64,000 nt of DNA from Aselliscus stoliczkanus (taxonomy: Eukaryota; Chordata; Mammalia; Chiroptera; Hipposideridae), in contig CM066732.1 of assembly GCA_033961575.1 (NCBI GenBank), forward strand, positions 95,595,187 through 95,659,186, in the 5' to 3' direction. Below the pieces are notes generated by a model. It was given only the letters and a program-made list of their open reading frames with translations. It made no database searches and was not told where the DNA came from. The translations under genes were made by a program, and so were the position numbers. Below, piece after piece: positions 54,101 to 64,000 of the stretch. Every line of letters begins with the position of its first letter. Position 1 is the stretch's first letter.

Positions 54101-57100
54101 GTCACCTTCAAAGTACTCCCCTTGGGAAGTTATGCACCAACGCCAGAGCCTAGTCCACCCTTCAAAGCAATTTTGGAACTCTTTTTCTGGAATGGCCATC
54201 AGAGCTGTCATTGGATTACCCTTGATGTCCTGAATGTCATCAAAATGTCTTCCTTTCAATATTCCTTTATCTTCAGGTAAAGAAAGAAGTCATTGGGGGC
54301 CAGATCAGGTGAGTAGGGAGGATGTTCCAATACAGTTATTTGTTTACTGGCTAAAAACTCCCTCACTGCAATGTGAGCTGGTACATTATCGTGATGCAAG
54401 GGCCATGAATTGTTGGCCAAAAGTTCAAGTCCTCTAACGTTTTCATGCAACCTTTTCAGCACTTCCAAATAGTAAACTTGATTAACTGTTTGTCCAATTG
54501 GTACAAATTCATAATGAATAATCCCTCTGATATAAAAAAAGGTTAGCAACATCATAGCAACCAGTTCATGAACTTAATTGTCAGACCTCGTAAAGTTAAT
54601 TTAAAAGAAAAGAAAGAAAAAGAAAAAGAAGGATCATCTACCCTCTCACTCTTCCCACTGCCAATGAGTAACCACTGTTAATAGTCTTTTGGTCCCTCAA
54701 TACTTTCTAAATAATAAATAGTGCTGGATTCTAAGTTAGCTCTTTCACCCTAAACTCTAGATTTTACCCTTTGTTTCCTTGGTTTCTAGCTCGTCTGTTC
54801 ATTCATTCATTTAATGCATATCTATTCATTCATTCATTTAATGCATATCTATTGAGAGCATTCTATGCACCAAGCATTGTGATGAGTGTTGGGGCCATAG
54901 TAGCAAGACAGACACACAGGATACTGCCCCTGAAAAGCTTACAGTCTCCTGAGGGTTATAAACAAATGAAAAGGCAGTTGCAATACAGGGTGATAAACAC
55001 TGTGATGAGATACTATGGGAACACATGGAAGGGGAGTCTAACCAAGCCTGGGGTTTAGGAAAGCTTCCTGGAGGAAATGACCTCTAATCTGAGACAGAAG
55101 GCTGAGTACGAGTTAACCAGTTATTTATGCTTCTGGTCACGATGGAATAAAAGGGACCAGATTTCTTCTTCTAACAAAAGTAACTATAAAATTAGACAAA
55201 GCTATATAAACGTTTTCAGATATTGGACAACCTGAGAGAAAAGGGAAATAAAAAAGGTAAACTCTATAATTGCCCTGAATTTCTTCCTGGAAGCAATTTC
55301 CAGATGACAGGGCTGAGAGGGACAGCCCAAGAAGAGCACGGTGGTCTTGCTAAATTGATATGACAAAGGTCAAAATTGAGGGTTGAGATGACTGGAAACT
55401 CTAGAAACCTGCAGAAGGGGTCTCTTGAGTCTTTGCTGAACACAAGATGCACATTCATAGGGTAAACTTCACAAGGCCAGCTACTATGAAGCACTGAGAG
55501 TACAGAGATGAATAGTCTCAGACCTCACAGAGGACTGGAGGCAAATAAAAATTCCACCCAGCCAGAATACGTAGACAGTCATCACTGACCATGCAGGGAT
55601 TCAGCAGAAATTTCAGATGGGCCACGCTTTACTATTGAGGTAAATTACTTTCTAGATTAAAGGCTACTCTAGACTCATGCTAACAGAGTTTAAAAAACAA
55701 GCCTCAGAAGGATCAAACTGAACCACAAGTAACTAAACTACCTACTAGGACAAAGCCCAACACTCTTTAAATACAGTTACCCAACACTATAAAATTCACA
55801 ATACAATCCAGTACCCAGTCAAAAATCACTAATTATGCCAAGAAGCAGGATATGTGACCTATTACCAGCAGAAAACTTGCTTAATAGAAGTAGACCTAGA
55901 AATGATAGAGATGGCAGAGTTAGCAGACAAGGAAAACATGAACATAGAAATGAGAGAAATGGAAGACATGAGAATCAAATGGAGCATCTAGAGATGAAAA
56001 ATACAATATTTTAAACAAAAAATTTACTGGATAAAATTCATAGCATATTTGACACTGCAGAAAATGGATCTGTTGAAGATATAGCAAATTAAACTAGTCA
56101 AAATGAAGTGCAGAAAGAAAAAAAAAACAAAAAACCTTGAGGTGAAGAAGGGAACAGATCAGAGCTTTGGCGACATCAAGTGGTCTAACATCTGTATAAT
56201 TGGAATCCCAGAAGGTGGAGGGTGGGTTCGAATAATAAAGATATATTCTAATGATTAAAACTCTGCTTCTGAAAAGTATTAATGGGGCCTAAAAATCATT
56301 TTTATATCACTTATGATGTTAACTATATGTATATTGAATGATACGTATATTACTGTGTGTCAGATTGCCACGGCAGTCTGGAGTTGAGAACAAGTATATT
56401 TTGAATTCTCAGAAAATGAGCGGATATATCAAACATCTGCTGAGATGAACCAGTGGGGTACACTTGTGACTCTATATTACATGTAGTGATTTTCTGCCAG
56501 GTGCTGCCTGATGCTGGGTGTTGACCCAGGTGTCGACCCTTTTCTCACCTCCACTACTTACTCAGTCCCCTTTCCTCCTGATCTCTCTGCCACGGGACCA
56601 GCAATGGAGTAAGGCTCAGAGATGAGCTAACAATGTTTATTTGACATATTCATTGACAATACCTTTTTTTAAAGTTGGAAGCTTAATAGATTGTTTCTTA
56701 AAATCTCACCACACCCAAAGAGCAGCATTAAAATGTCAGATGCCACCAGGAAAAGATAATGTCATGAAAGCTATAGAAATGTTTCAAAAATCTGGGGTGG
56801 TCAATAGTGTCCCCTGCTAATATGTACATTAGATCTCATCCCAAGTGATTGGTGACCTTGGCAAGAACTCTCAGTAGAGGGGTGGAAACACAAGCCAGAT
56901 TTCAGTGGTTTGAATGGTAATAGGAAGGGGAAAGTTAAGCAAAGGGTGTGAATGTGGACAAATTCTTTAAGGAGTCTTTTTTTTTTTTTTGAGGGCAGTG
57001 TTACTGGCCCTCATATGTGGGACCCGAACCGGGGCCGACGGCTTCCCAAGCCAGCGCCTAACCACCACGCCACTCGGCCGGCCCAAGGAGTCTTGATGTA

Positions 57101-59782
57101 AAGGATACATGAAATAGGAGATGATAACTAGAGGGGGACACATCGTTGAGCAAGAGTCTTTGTAAAATAGGAAAAACTTATCAGTGTTTAAGTCCCTGCT
57201 TAGAAGCCAAATCCACATTCTACCTCTGGACAACAGGAGCTCTAGGGGCCCAAATCTATTTGTTTTGTTGAATCCAGACTTCGCTCCTCCCAAGACCCCA
57301 AAGTGGGCTGTACACCCAGGGAGAAGAGGTGGGACCCTCCAACAAAGGAAGGTTAGGTCCCAGTAAAAAAACTAAACAAGTAGTGATACAGCCCTAGAGC
57401 CATTCCCAGTGGTGCCATTTAAGGTGGGCATGTTGAGGACAGCCCTAGTGGGTGTCGAGGAGCTCTGGGAAGGTAGAACTGGGATAGGGTAAGCCTGGAG
57501 ACTGTGTTGCCCTACTCTGCCCTAGGTGACCAGTCACCTGAGGCTTCCCCAGCCACTTGGCTTCTTCCTGCTGAAAAGGGCAGAGATTGGGAGAGGAACT
57601 GCTACCTGGCACCTTTGGACAGTTGCTATGGCAACTGCATGCCAGGTTATTTTTATTTCGGTCATTGCCTAGGAGTGGTCCTCCCACGTGTCCTGTTTTC
57701 CTATATTATGAACTCATTATTGTACAGCCTCCCTCCGTGCCTTAATCTTGTAAAATAAGATTCTTTGGCTAGAGCCTTTTTCTGATGCCGGGAGGGGGTC
57801 ATCCTGAGGTGTCTGAAATATGAGATTTTTCATGCAAGTGCACAACAATCTGAAATCGAAACTGATCCCGAGAGGGAGGCTGCTGGCGGTAGTGAAGGGT
57901 AGTGGAAGTGCCCTGCAAGGTCAGAGCAGACACAGGCCAAGAAAGTTTGCCTCTCCTGCTCCCAGCTCCAGAGCATCTCCCACTCTCCACGACTGAGCCC
58001 AAGATGCTGCAGGGGACACGGGCAACACCTGGACCCAGCGGACACGTGACCCAGCAAGCCTCACAAGATGGCCTGCTCCACATGTATCACTCTTTTCCAC
58101 CCCCATCCACAGGGCTGCTGAGACAGCGCTTGCTTGGAAGAATCATAGGCCCCTGCTGCCTCCAAAGAGAAAAAAGGACCTGAGTCAAGACGAAGGAGAA
58201 ACAAGAACCGTGGCATGTGGACAACGGGGACTCTTTGTTTCCGGCTAGGTGCAGTGGTTCTTGGTCGGCCACATGCTAGAAGCAACTGTGGAGCGTAGCA
58301 AAAAGACCAGTGCCTGGGACCCACTCTAGTAGATATAAATCAAATGCAGTTGAGGTGCAGCCAGAACACCGGCCCCTTTCTGAGGTACTTCAGGTGTGGA
58401 GAACCACTAGATGCTCACAGAACTGCTCAGGTTCTGCAGGCAGAGTCCTGGCTGCAGCTCTGGGTCCTGCAGCTTCCTAGTTCTGTGACCTTGGGCTAGT
58501 TACTCCACATCTCTAAGCCTCCATTTCCTCCTTGGTAAAACAGTACCTACCTAATGGAGTCATGCGGAGGCTGAATGAAATAGTTTAGGTCAAGTGCTGG
58601 GCACTGTGCCTAGCAAACACTTAAGTGCTCGAAATGTTATTTTTGTCATTGAGGCAGTGGTTGCTATTATTCTAGGATCTCGATTTGGAGGTATAAGAAA
58701 GCGCCACTTCTTGTGACAAGGGGCCAAGACCCTTCCTATTCCCAGGGTGAAGTTGAGGGGAGTCAAGTCAGAACCAGGGCCAAGGCTAGGCCAGCTGCCG
58801 GTGTTAGCCATGGTAACTCCGATGTTCTAGTCCAATTGCTGTCTATTATGAGATGATGAAAATGTTCTATATCTCTGTGCTGACAATACAGTAGCCACTG
58901 GCTACATGGGGGCTATTCGAGTGGCTATAGCCACTCGAAATGTGGCTATGCAACTGAGAAACTGAACTTTTAATTTTGTTTAATTTTCATTAATTTGAAG
59001 TTAAATAGATACATATGGCTGGCTGATAGTTACAGTACTGGACAATGTAGCTCTAGACATGTATGTGTTGAGGATGAGAGTAAATAAAGGCATAAAATAA
59101 AAAATAAGGATTGGCCAAGTGGTGCGGTGGTTAAGCACTGGCTTGGGAAGCTAGCGGCCCCGGTTCGGTCCCATATGTGAGTGCCAGTGACACTGCCCTC
59201 AAAAAAAAAAAAAAAATAATAATAATAATAGCCCTTCCATTAGCTCATTTAAGCATCAAAAAGTCCTAAAAGGAGATATGACAGGCATTTATAACCCCAT
59301 TTTGGAGACTAGGAAACCAAGTCTCAGGGATGATAAAAGACCTGCCCCAGATTATGGAGACAGTTAGAGGCCCAGTCCAGACCAGAGGGGCCAGATTTCT
59401 GGTTGCACACCCAAGCTCCACCTGTTGGGAAAAGCTTTCTCTCCATGGGAGCATCTCCTGAGGTCTCCCAGCAGGCCCTCTCTCAGCCCGCTGGCTATAT
59501 CCTCCCACCCTTTCCCATGCTACCCACCTGGAAGAGTTCCTGAACCTTCGAATCCACCCACTGCTCCATCTCCAGCCAGCGCTGGAGATGCCCCCGGTCG
59601 TACTTCACTGTCAGCCGGCTGGGTCTCCGGGATCTGGACACTTTGGAGAGGTCAGTGGGAGACTTAGAGTCTGAATCTGTGGATGACGTCCTCCTCTTCC
59701 CAGAAGCCCACTGGACCTTCTTACTTGGGTTCTCCTTGTCAGGGTTGGGAGATGTGCAGGAAGCTGGGCTTGAAGACAGCAT
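49525..59782 (-). CDS. PPP1R14D: Protein phosphatase 1 inhibitor subunit 14D (GBPI-1)
   Basis: Four exons give 145 residues, the same length as human: 59528-59782, 50049-50132, 49806-49838, 49525-49590. The start is [20 protein letters not shown]. The PHIN (CPI-17-like) inhibitory module begins [20 protein letters not shown]; its Thr58 is the residue that, when phosphorylated by PKC, turns the protein into a strong inhibitor of PP1. Helices [16 protein letters not shown] and [19 protein letters not shown] complete the four-helix fold, and the basic C-terminus is [12 protein letters not shown]. The protein is reported in the gut. Intron 1 (9.4 kb) carries L1s, mariner copy 2 and SINEs. The stop codon overlaps an AATAAA. 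Confidence 0.97.
49633..49669. repeat. C-rich tract (G-rich on minus strand)
   Basis: Runs of ACCC and long C runs in PPP1R14D intron 3. The transcribed strand would carry G runs that could form a quadruplex. Confidence 0.7.
49806..49838 (-). CDS. PPP1R14D: PPP1R14D exon 3 (33 nt)
   Basis: Encodes [11 protein letters not shown], a phase-0 exon of 11 codons. The donor is GTAAGG. Confidence 0.93.
50049..50132 (-). CDS. PPP1R14D: PPP1R14D exon 2
   Basis: Encodes [20 protein letters not shown] and DEQKTQLE. The donor is GTAGAA. Confidence 0.95.
50380..51472 (+). repeat. L1 3' region split by class A long SINE
   Basis: L1 wording: ACCCAGCAATTCCACTCCTA, then TTGAATTGTACACTTTAAAT and the end CTCAATAAAGCTG. 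The SINE sits inside. Confidence 0.88.
50656..51108 (+). repeat. Class A long SINE
   Basis: Head GGGCCGGCCGAGTGGCGCAT, tail CCCCAATAAAATCTTAAAAA. TSD AAAAGGAACAAAGA. Confidence 0.95.
51485..52655 (+). repeat. Second L1 3' region
   Basis: GATATATCTGATAAAGGACT, TGCTGGTGGGAATGCAAAGT, AATGGAATATTATTCAGCGC. It ends TGCTCTAAAAATAAAAACCT. Different 3' end from the preceding L1. Confidence 0.85.
52664..53130 (+). repeat. Class A long SINE
   Basis: Head GAGCTGGCCGAGTGGCACCT, tail CCCCAATAAAATCTTTAACA. TSD-like AAAAAATGATGTGA/AAAAAAAGATGTGA at the end of the L1. Confidence 0.92.
53440..53765 (-). repeat. Possible reverse L1 fragment
   Basis: T-rich sequence with ATCCTTTGGAATTTATTCAA-like wording near the end. 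Weak. Confidence 0.35.
54026..54592 (-). mobile_element. Internally deleted mariner, copy 2
   Basis: Right end ACTTAATTGTCAGACCTCG|TA and left end GTCAGACAATTAAGTTCACG form the inverted repeats. The minus strand holds the C-terminal transposase part with HHDN and [11 protein letters not shown] (the D34D pair). The N-terminal half is missing, with the same junction as copy 1. Remaining frame has breaks; not autonomous. Confidence 0.9.
54790..55110 (+). repeat. Old LINE relic with short tandem duplication
   Basis: The stretch TTCATTCATTTAATGCATAT is repeated at about 54800 and 54831. Followed by L2/CR1-like wording (AGCTTACAGTCTCCTGAGGG-like). Confidence 0.45.
55110..56250 (+). repeat. Old L1/HAL1 5'-ORF1 region
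   Basis: A-rich, with runs such as AACTGAACCACAAGTAACTA and GAAAATGGATCTGTTGAAGA, reminiscent of L1M/HAL1 ORF1. No long frame survives. Confidence 0.5.
56979..57084 (-). repeat. Class A short SINE
   Basis: Reverse class A. TSD AAGGAGTCTT on both sides. Confidence 0.93.
57090..58425. other. PPP1R14D intron 1 stretch, nothing recognised
   Basis: No transposon or exon was identified by eye. Open frames near 57799-58324 are not supported by any family resemblance. Confidence 0.4.
58430..58680 (+). repeat. MIR SINE relic
   Basis: TTCTGTGACCTTGGGCTAGT, CATCTCTAAGCCTCCATTTC and ACTGTGCCTAGCAAACACTT in MIR order. Confidence 0.82.
58815..59065. repeat. MER3-like hAT palindromic element
   Basis: Third copy: GTAGCCACTGGCTACATGGG, CGAAATGTGGCTATGCAACT, TTTTAATTTTGTTTAATTTT, then TACAGTACTGGACAATGTAG. 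Confidence 0.6.
59110..59230 (+). repeat. Class A short SINE
   Basis: Head GGATTGGCCAAGTGGTGCGG, end GACACTGCCCTC plus A-tail and (AAT)n. Confidence 0.9.
59235..59375 (-). repeat. MIR fragment
   Basis: CCCATTTTGGAGACTAGGAA and AAAGACCTGCCCCAGATTAT resemble reverse MIR. Confidence 0.5.
59528..59782 (-). CDS. PPP1R14D: PPP1R14D exon 1 (coding)
   Basis: Residues 1-85, including Thr58 in RLTVKYDRG. The donor is GTGGGT. The frame is open upstream of the ATG but the family start is MLSSSP. Confidence 0.95.
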
Positions 59783-60750
59783 GGAAAGATTGGCCTGGGC
59801 AAGATGCTGGGAAAAACTGCTAGTCAGAGCAAGGCTGCAGGGAAGTGAGGAGACAGAGAACAGAAGGCCAGCAGGGAAGAAAGGAAGGCGGGAGGGAGGG
59901 CGGGCCAGGGCTTCGGGAGGGGTAGAGTAGGGGGAGGTCAAAGATCAACAGGCCTTTGTTTGGTGCTGGGAACTCCAGACTCCTGGCTCCCTGCTGTCAG
60001 CTGCCAGTGAGTGGCACTCCTGAGCTGAGCTGTGCCCCAGCTTCCCTTTCTGCAACTGCTGGGGTCCAAAGTGACATAAACTGCAGATGACCAAAGGTCA
60101 AACAGGCGCCATGACTGGGAGGAGTAAGGGGCCCTTGGGTCCTGAGGAGTGCAGGGCTGTGATCTATGCTCCATGGCCAGCTCTGGAACAGGACCTGAGT
60201 CACACTCACCTGAGAACCCTCTGCATTTCACCTCCCTGGGACTAGATCCACCTGAGCCTTAAGAAGCTGCAGTCAGATGGATCCAGCAGAAACAGTGTCC
60301 CTGGCAGGCAGAAGCTCCTGCTCAGAGTGTGGCACTATTGGGGGACATTCACACCAGGGATAGTTAGAGGGGTGATTATCTGTTGCCCTCATGAAATCAG
60401 TACCCTTTTGTATCTGGGTGTGTCTGAATGTGAGGGAAGAGTCGCTCTTCTATTAGCCTGGCCCTGTGCACTTGCAAAGCCAAATTTATCAAGTTTGTCT
60501 CCAATTCCTGTTCCCCAGAGGCAACTGCATAGGAAGCCATATTTATCATCACATGACCCTCCCCTGATTCAGTCCTTCCTAACACAGAGGAAACCTGCAG
60601 ACTGACTTTCACCCAGGTGTCAAGGACTACTATTCTTAGACAGACTTGCATTCTAAAGGAAAGGTATTTTTGTTTGTTTAGTTCTTTGTAACAAAAATTT
60701 CTAAACTTTTTAAGAAAAGTTACAGAAGAACACTGTAATTTTTTAAAAAA
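59783..60750. other. PPP1R14D 5'UTR/upstream region
   Basis: Holds the promoter and 5'UTR of PPP1R14D, which I cannot place. No repeat recognised. Confidence 0.4.
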
Positions 60751-60756
60751 TAATAA

Positions 60757-60898
60757 ACAGGCTGAATTGCTCAGTTGGTTAAGAGTTCGCTCAAGAGTGT
60801 GAGCTGAGCTCTGAGCAATAGCCGTTCCATGTCCAGCCTGAGCTGAGCTGCCGCTAAGCTGCCAACAGGAGGCAGGATTGCTCAGCTAAAAACAAAAC

Positions 60899-60937
<39 letters not shown>

Positions 60938-60938
60938 C
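60757..60938 (+). repeat. Class B SINE with (TAA)n tail
   Basis: Diverged class B (GGCTGAATTGCTCAGTTGGT). Tail AAAACAAAACAATAATAATA. TSD AATAATAAACAG. Confidence 0.9.
60898..60938. repeat. (TAA)n microsatellite
   Basis: About 13 TAA units in the tail of the preceding SINE. Confidence 0.92.
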
Positions 60939-61379
60939 AGCTCAGAAGGAAAAACAAATGAAAATGAGTTTCTCTCCTTTCCTCAGCTCCACTCCTCAGA
61001 GGCAACCTCCATCAACAGCTTCTGTTTTCAGTTCTCCTGTGATTACCATTATCCCTTTATGTAAATCATAAATTTGTCCATTTTAGACAGTATCTCTTAT
61101 CTCCTCAGCATGAAGGATGAGAAATTAACTCACATTAACTCCATCTCCTTTACTTTCCACATTCCAATTTTTGTTTATATATTTCTTTTTAGGTCTGGTA
61201 GCGGTTGCCTTTATGATGCTGAGTTTCTGTTTCCCATGTATTGACTTCAATCATCATCCACCTCAGCTTTACACAATGGCAGAAAGATGAGTCGGTAAGG
61301 GCCAATTTTAGACCCTAAATTAACAGAGTAAGGGAGGTGTTTGAGAGCTGGAGGCCAGAATGGAAGCATGGAAAAGCCG

Positions 61380-61560
61380 AGGCTTTGAAGGAAGGCTGAC
61401 ATCTGAATCTAAACTCAGCTTTGCCCTGTGTTGGTTTTATGACATTCAAGTTTCACAACCTCTTTAAGTCTGTTTTCTCACCTGCAAAATGGGGCTTTGG
61501 GAGGATTAAATTAGATGATGTATGTAAACATTTAACATGGTATCCAAAACAGAGTCCCTT
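61380..61560 (+). repeat. MIR SINE relic
   Basis: TTTTCTCACCTGCAAAATGG and GGAGGATTAAATTAGATGAT in MIR order. Confidence 0.75.
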
Positions 61561-61879
61561 CTCAGTAGATACCTCCTTCCTTCCTTGCTTCACCTTCCCA
61601 TTCTCCCTGCCTTCCTGGTGAGGTTCTATCCGGCAAAGGCTGGCCCTGAGACTTCCCTGTAGTGGCTTCCTTCCTGGTCCTCTTTGGAAGAGGGTAGAAA
61701 TGAGCAGGGGAAGGGAGGCGTCTAAAATACAGCCTGTAGACTCTGCTATTACTTTGACAACTCTGCGATGCGCGAGCATTATTTTGATAGTTCCCTCCCT
61801 CTTCTGCTTCCTGTCTTCTGAAGGGTTTGGGAGCCCTTTCAGGAAAAGGGAACCAGATCAGAAGAGTCAGTGAGTTTTG

Positions 61880-62600
61880 TTCATTCATTAACTCATTCCT
61901 TTAACAAAGATTTTATGATCTCCTCTAGTAGGCCAACCATTATGCTCAGTACCAGGGATTGGTGATCCAAAAGAGACACAGTTCCTTACAGTCTAGTGTG
62001 AAAATAAACAAACATTAATCAACTAATCAACTAAATGTAAAACTGCAATTATATTTAGTGATCTGAATAAAAGGTAAGGGATGCTGTAAGAATGTCTAGT
62101 GAGGGTGTGGTCTAGTGAGTGGTAACATCTAAAAGGAGTTCTGAAGGATGAGTAGGAGTTAACTAGGCACAGAAGTCAACAGGAATGGATCTACAGAAAG
62201 CAGATCATATGCAAAGGCTGTGTGGCAGGAGGGAGATGGTGAGTACAAGGAACTAAGAGAAGGTCCATGGGGCTAGAACAGAGAGAAGGGGAGGGCCATA
62301 AGACAGAAGGGATGGAGGGATCTACACAGGGCCCAGTGAACCATGTTAAGTTTTGTCTCCATCCGAAGAGCATTGGGAATCACTGCAAAATCTTAAGTAA
62401 CGGTAGTTGGGTTCAGATTTCAATTTCTAGAAGATAACCCTGACAATTGAATAGAGAGAGGATGAGAGGGTGAAGAACGGCTGGGGGAAACCAGTTAGGA
62501 GGCCATTGCTGTAGGGCTTGAATGCGGTGAGGGGTGGGGGGAGGTAGTGTTGTCAATAGTACGAAGTGAACAGCTTGAAGAGCTATTTAGGGGTAGTATT
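61880..62600 (+). repeat. Old LINE (L2-like) relic
   Basis: GTTCCTTACAGTCTAGTGTG, AAGGGATGCTGTAAGAATGT and AGTTCTGAAGGATGAGTAGG are typical old LINE wording. Confidence 0.45.
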
Positions 62601-63079
62601 TAACAGAACATGGTGATGGACTGGGGACATATGAATATGCAAACTTCATGGATGCCTACATAGGGACACAGATGGGTTCATGCACAGAGCCTCTTTGAGC
62701 CTGTTTCTTTATCTGTAAACTGGGGATTGGTGGGATTCTGCATGAGCACATAGCATGGCCCTGGTGAAAGTCAATGGCAAGCAAATTACTTATGTCCACT
62801 ATTTATACTGTGAGGCTCCTTATTTACATTCTTCCATCTCAGCATTGAGACACATCTCACTGGCCTACATGTGTTATCATTCATCAGTAAGTTTGCGCAA
62901 TATGGGAACTCAAGATCCAAGGTAAGATGGGAAGAAAACACGATAGGAAAACCACATAAGGGCAGGTAAACAAAGGTGTAGACATGGGCAGAGTCTGCCT
63001 CGCTCTCTTGGCCTGGTGTGGGTCCAGTAGTGCGACAAAATGGGCAGCAGGCAGACTTCATCAGAACAAGGCTGTTCTT

Positions 63080-63269
63080 TTTTTTCTTAAATTAATTAAT
63101 TAATTTTTTTATTGGGGAACAGCCATGGTCATTGGTTACACATTGCTTTCATGCTACAGTGGCATAGTTAACTTTAATGAGGGCGCAGCTCACAGTGGCC
63201 CATGCAGGGACCAGCAACTTTGGTGTTATCAGCACCATGCTCCAACCAACTGAGCTAACTGGTCACCCC
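63080..63269 (-). repeat. tRNA-Ile-like bat SINE (VES type)
   Basis: On the minus strand: AGTTAGCTCAGTTGGTTGGA, GCATGGTGCTGATAACACCA, TGCATGGGCCACTGTGAGCT, and a tail TTCCCCAATAAAAAAATTAA. TSD AGAACAAGGCTGTTCTT. It is the only copy of this class in the window. Confidence 0.85.
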
Positions 63270-63318
63270 AGAACAAGGCTGTTCTTAAATGCCTCTTCTT
63301 TCTCCTACTAAATTTTTT

Positions 63319-63697
63319 TTTAAATTGGGGAATTGGGGGAGGGGAACAGCATTGGGGAACCGGGGAAGCGGAACAGACAAGTTGTTGTCCTTTTGTTCTT
63401 CTGTCTAGTCGTGGAGGACATTACTTCACTGGCCCATGTTGGTATCATCATTGCGCTCTTCTCGGGTGAGGCAGACGGGTCGCCAGCCTCTGGACGGCTG
63501 CTCACAGAGGCTCTTGGCAGCTCACACCGGCTGCCGGCCGCTCACACTTGCTGCCGCCCACTCACTGTAGCCTATGGCAGCCCACTCCACCATCTTAGCT
63601 GTAGAGGTCAGTGTCACTGGCCCTCATATGTGGGATCTGAATGGGGGCCACTGGTGTCCCAAGCCAGCTCTTAACCAATGAGCCACTCGGCAGCCCC
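63319..63697 (-). repeat. Class A long SINE, shortened
   Basis: Reverse orientation, with the middle (AACAGCTCCACC region) deleted; ends CACTCGGCAGCCCC. Confidence 0.88.
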
Positions 63698-63727
63698 TAA
63701 AAATTTTTATTATAAAAGAAAAACATG

Positions 63728-63941
63728 GGCCACCCGAGTGGCACATTGGTTAAGAGCTGGTTTTGGGATGCCAGCGGCTCCAGTTCGGATCCCACATATG
63801 AGGGCCAGTGACACTGCCCTCTACAGCTAACAACAGTTCCACCTGGAGGTGGGCTGTGCAAGCCCCGGTGACGGAGTAGGTTGCAGCCCCTGCTGCAGTG
63901 GGCTGCCAAGTCTACAGTGAGTGGCCGGCACTCACTGTATT
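63728..63941 (+). repeat. Class A long SINE, 3'-truncated
   Basis: Head GGGCCACCCGAGTGGCACAT through GAGTGGCCGGCACTCACTGT, then an abrupt change to TATTTCTTGAATAAAAAAAG repeated twice. The long tail is missing. Confidence 0.85.
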
Positions 63942-64000
63942 TCTTGAATAAAAAAAGTATTTCTTGAATAAAAACAATTGTTTTTCTAAAATTTCCTAAA

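Noticed and set aside
56500..56960. Possible LTR or other old element near 56500-56960.
   Set aside because: No LTR ends, primer-binding site or coding remnants that I can support; left unclassified.
60000..64000. SPINT1, expected next from synteny.
   Set aside because: No Kunitz-domain codons or SPINT1 exon seen; the gene should lie to the right of the window.

Overview
This is a stretch of mammalian nuclear DNA, almost certainly from a bat. The protein-coding exons match a conserved mammalian block (human 15q15.1): GCHFR > DNAJC17 < with C15orf62 nested inside it, then ZFYVE19 > and PPP1R14D <. The lineage call rests on the interspersed repeats. These are tRNA-derived SINEs beginning GGGCCGGCCGAGTGG and long SINEs ending CCCCAATAAAATCTTTAAA, which I associate with yinpterochiropteran (horseshoe, leaf-nosed or false-vampire type) bats. 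There is also one tRNA-Ile-like, VES-type bat SINE and a recent-looking mariner. The species cannot be fixed from the sequence alone.

Layout. Positions 1-1740: the last two exons of GCHFR (+), cut by the window edge. Positions 1900-42542: DNAJC17 (-), 11 exons rebuilt to a 302-residue protein; ten exons lie in the first 12.7 kb and a repeat-filled first intron of 29.7 kb follows. The single-exon gene C15orf62 (+) sits in the opposite orientation in DNAJC17 intron 10. Positions 42543-42918: a 376-bp GC-rich bidirectional promoter with two ZNF143-type motifs. Positions 42919-48390: ZFYVE19 (+), 11 exons, 387 residues. Positions 49525-59782: PPP1R14D (-), 4 exons, 145 residues. Positions 59783-64000: intergenic DNA with repeats; the neighbour expected from synteny (SPINT1) is not reached.

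The genes are unrelated in function: BH4 synthesis control, a spliceosomal J-protein, an uncharacterised protein, an abscission-checkpoint protein and a PP1 inhibitor. They are linked by architecture. GCHFR/DNAJC17 and ZFYVE19/PPP1R14D are convergent pairs, and DNAJC17/ZFYVE19 is divergent.

About half of the window is transposon-derived. I count 33 bat-lineage SINE insertions in five structural classes, most with visible target-site duplications (TSDs). There are also several L1 fragments (one about 3.7 kb, broken by seven insertions), two internally deleted mariners sharing one deletion, two other small mariner-type elements, hAT relics, and many old MIR and L2 relics.

I found no evidence for a new multi-gene system. 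The most interesting points are the parallel short/long modular SINE families, the shared mariner deletion, a probable GC-AG intron in ZFYVE19, the ZNF143-type bidirectional promoter, and a poly(A) signal overlapping the PPP1R14D stop codon. All boundaries and repeat classes were read by eye; no alignment was run.
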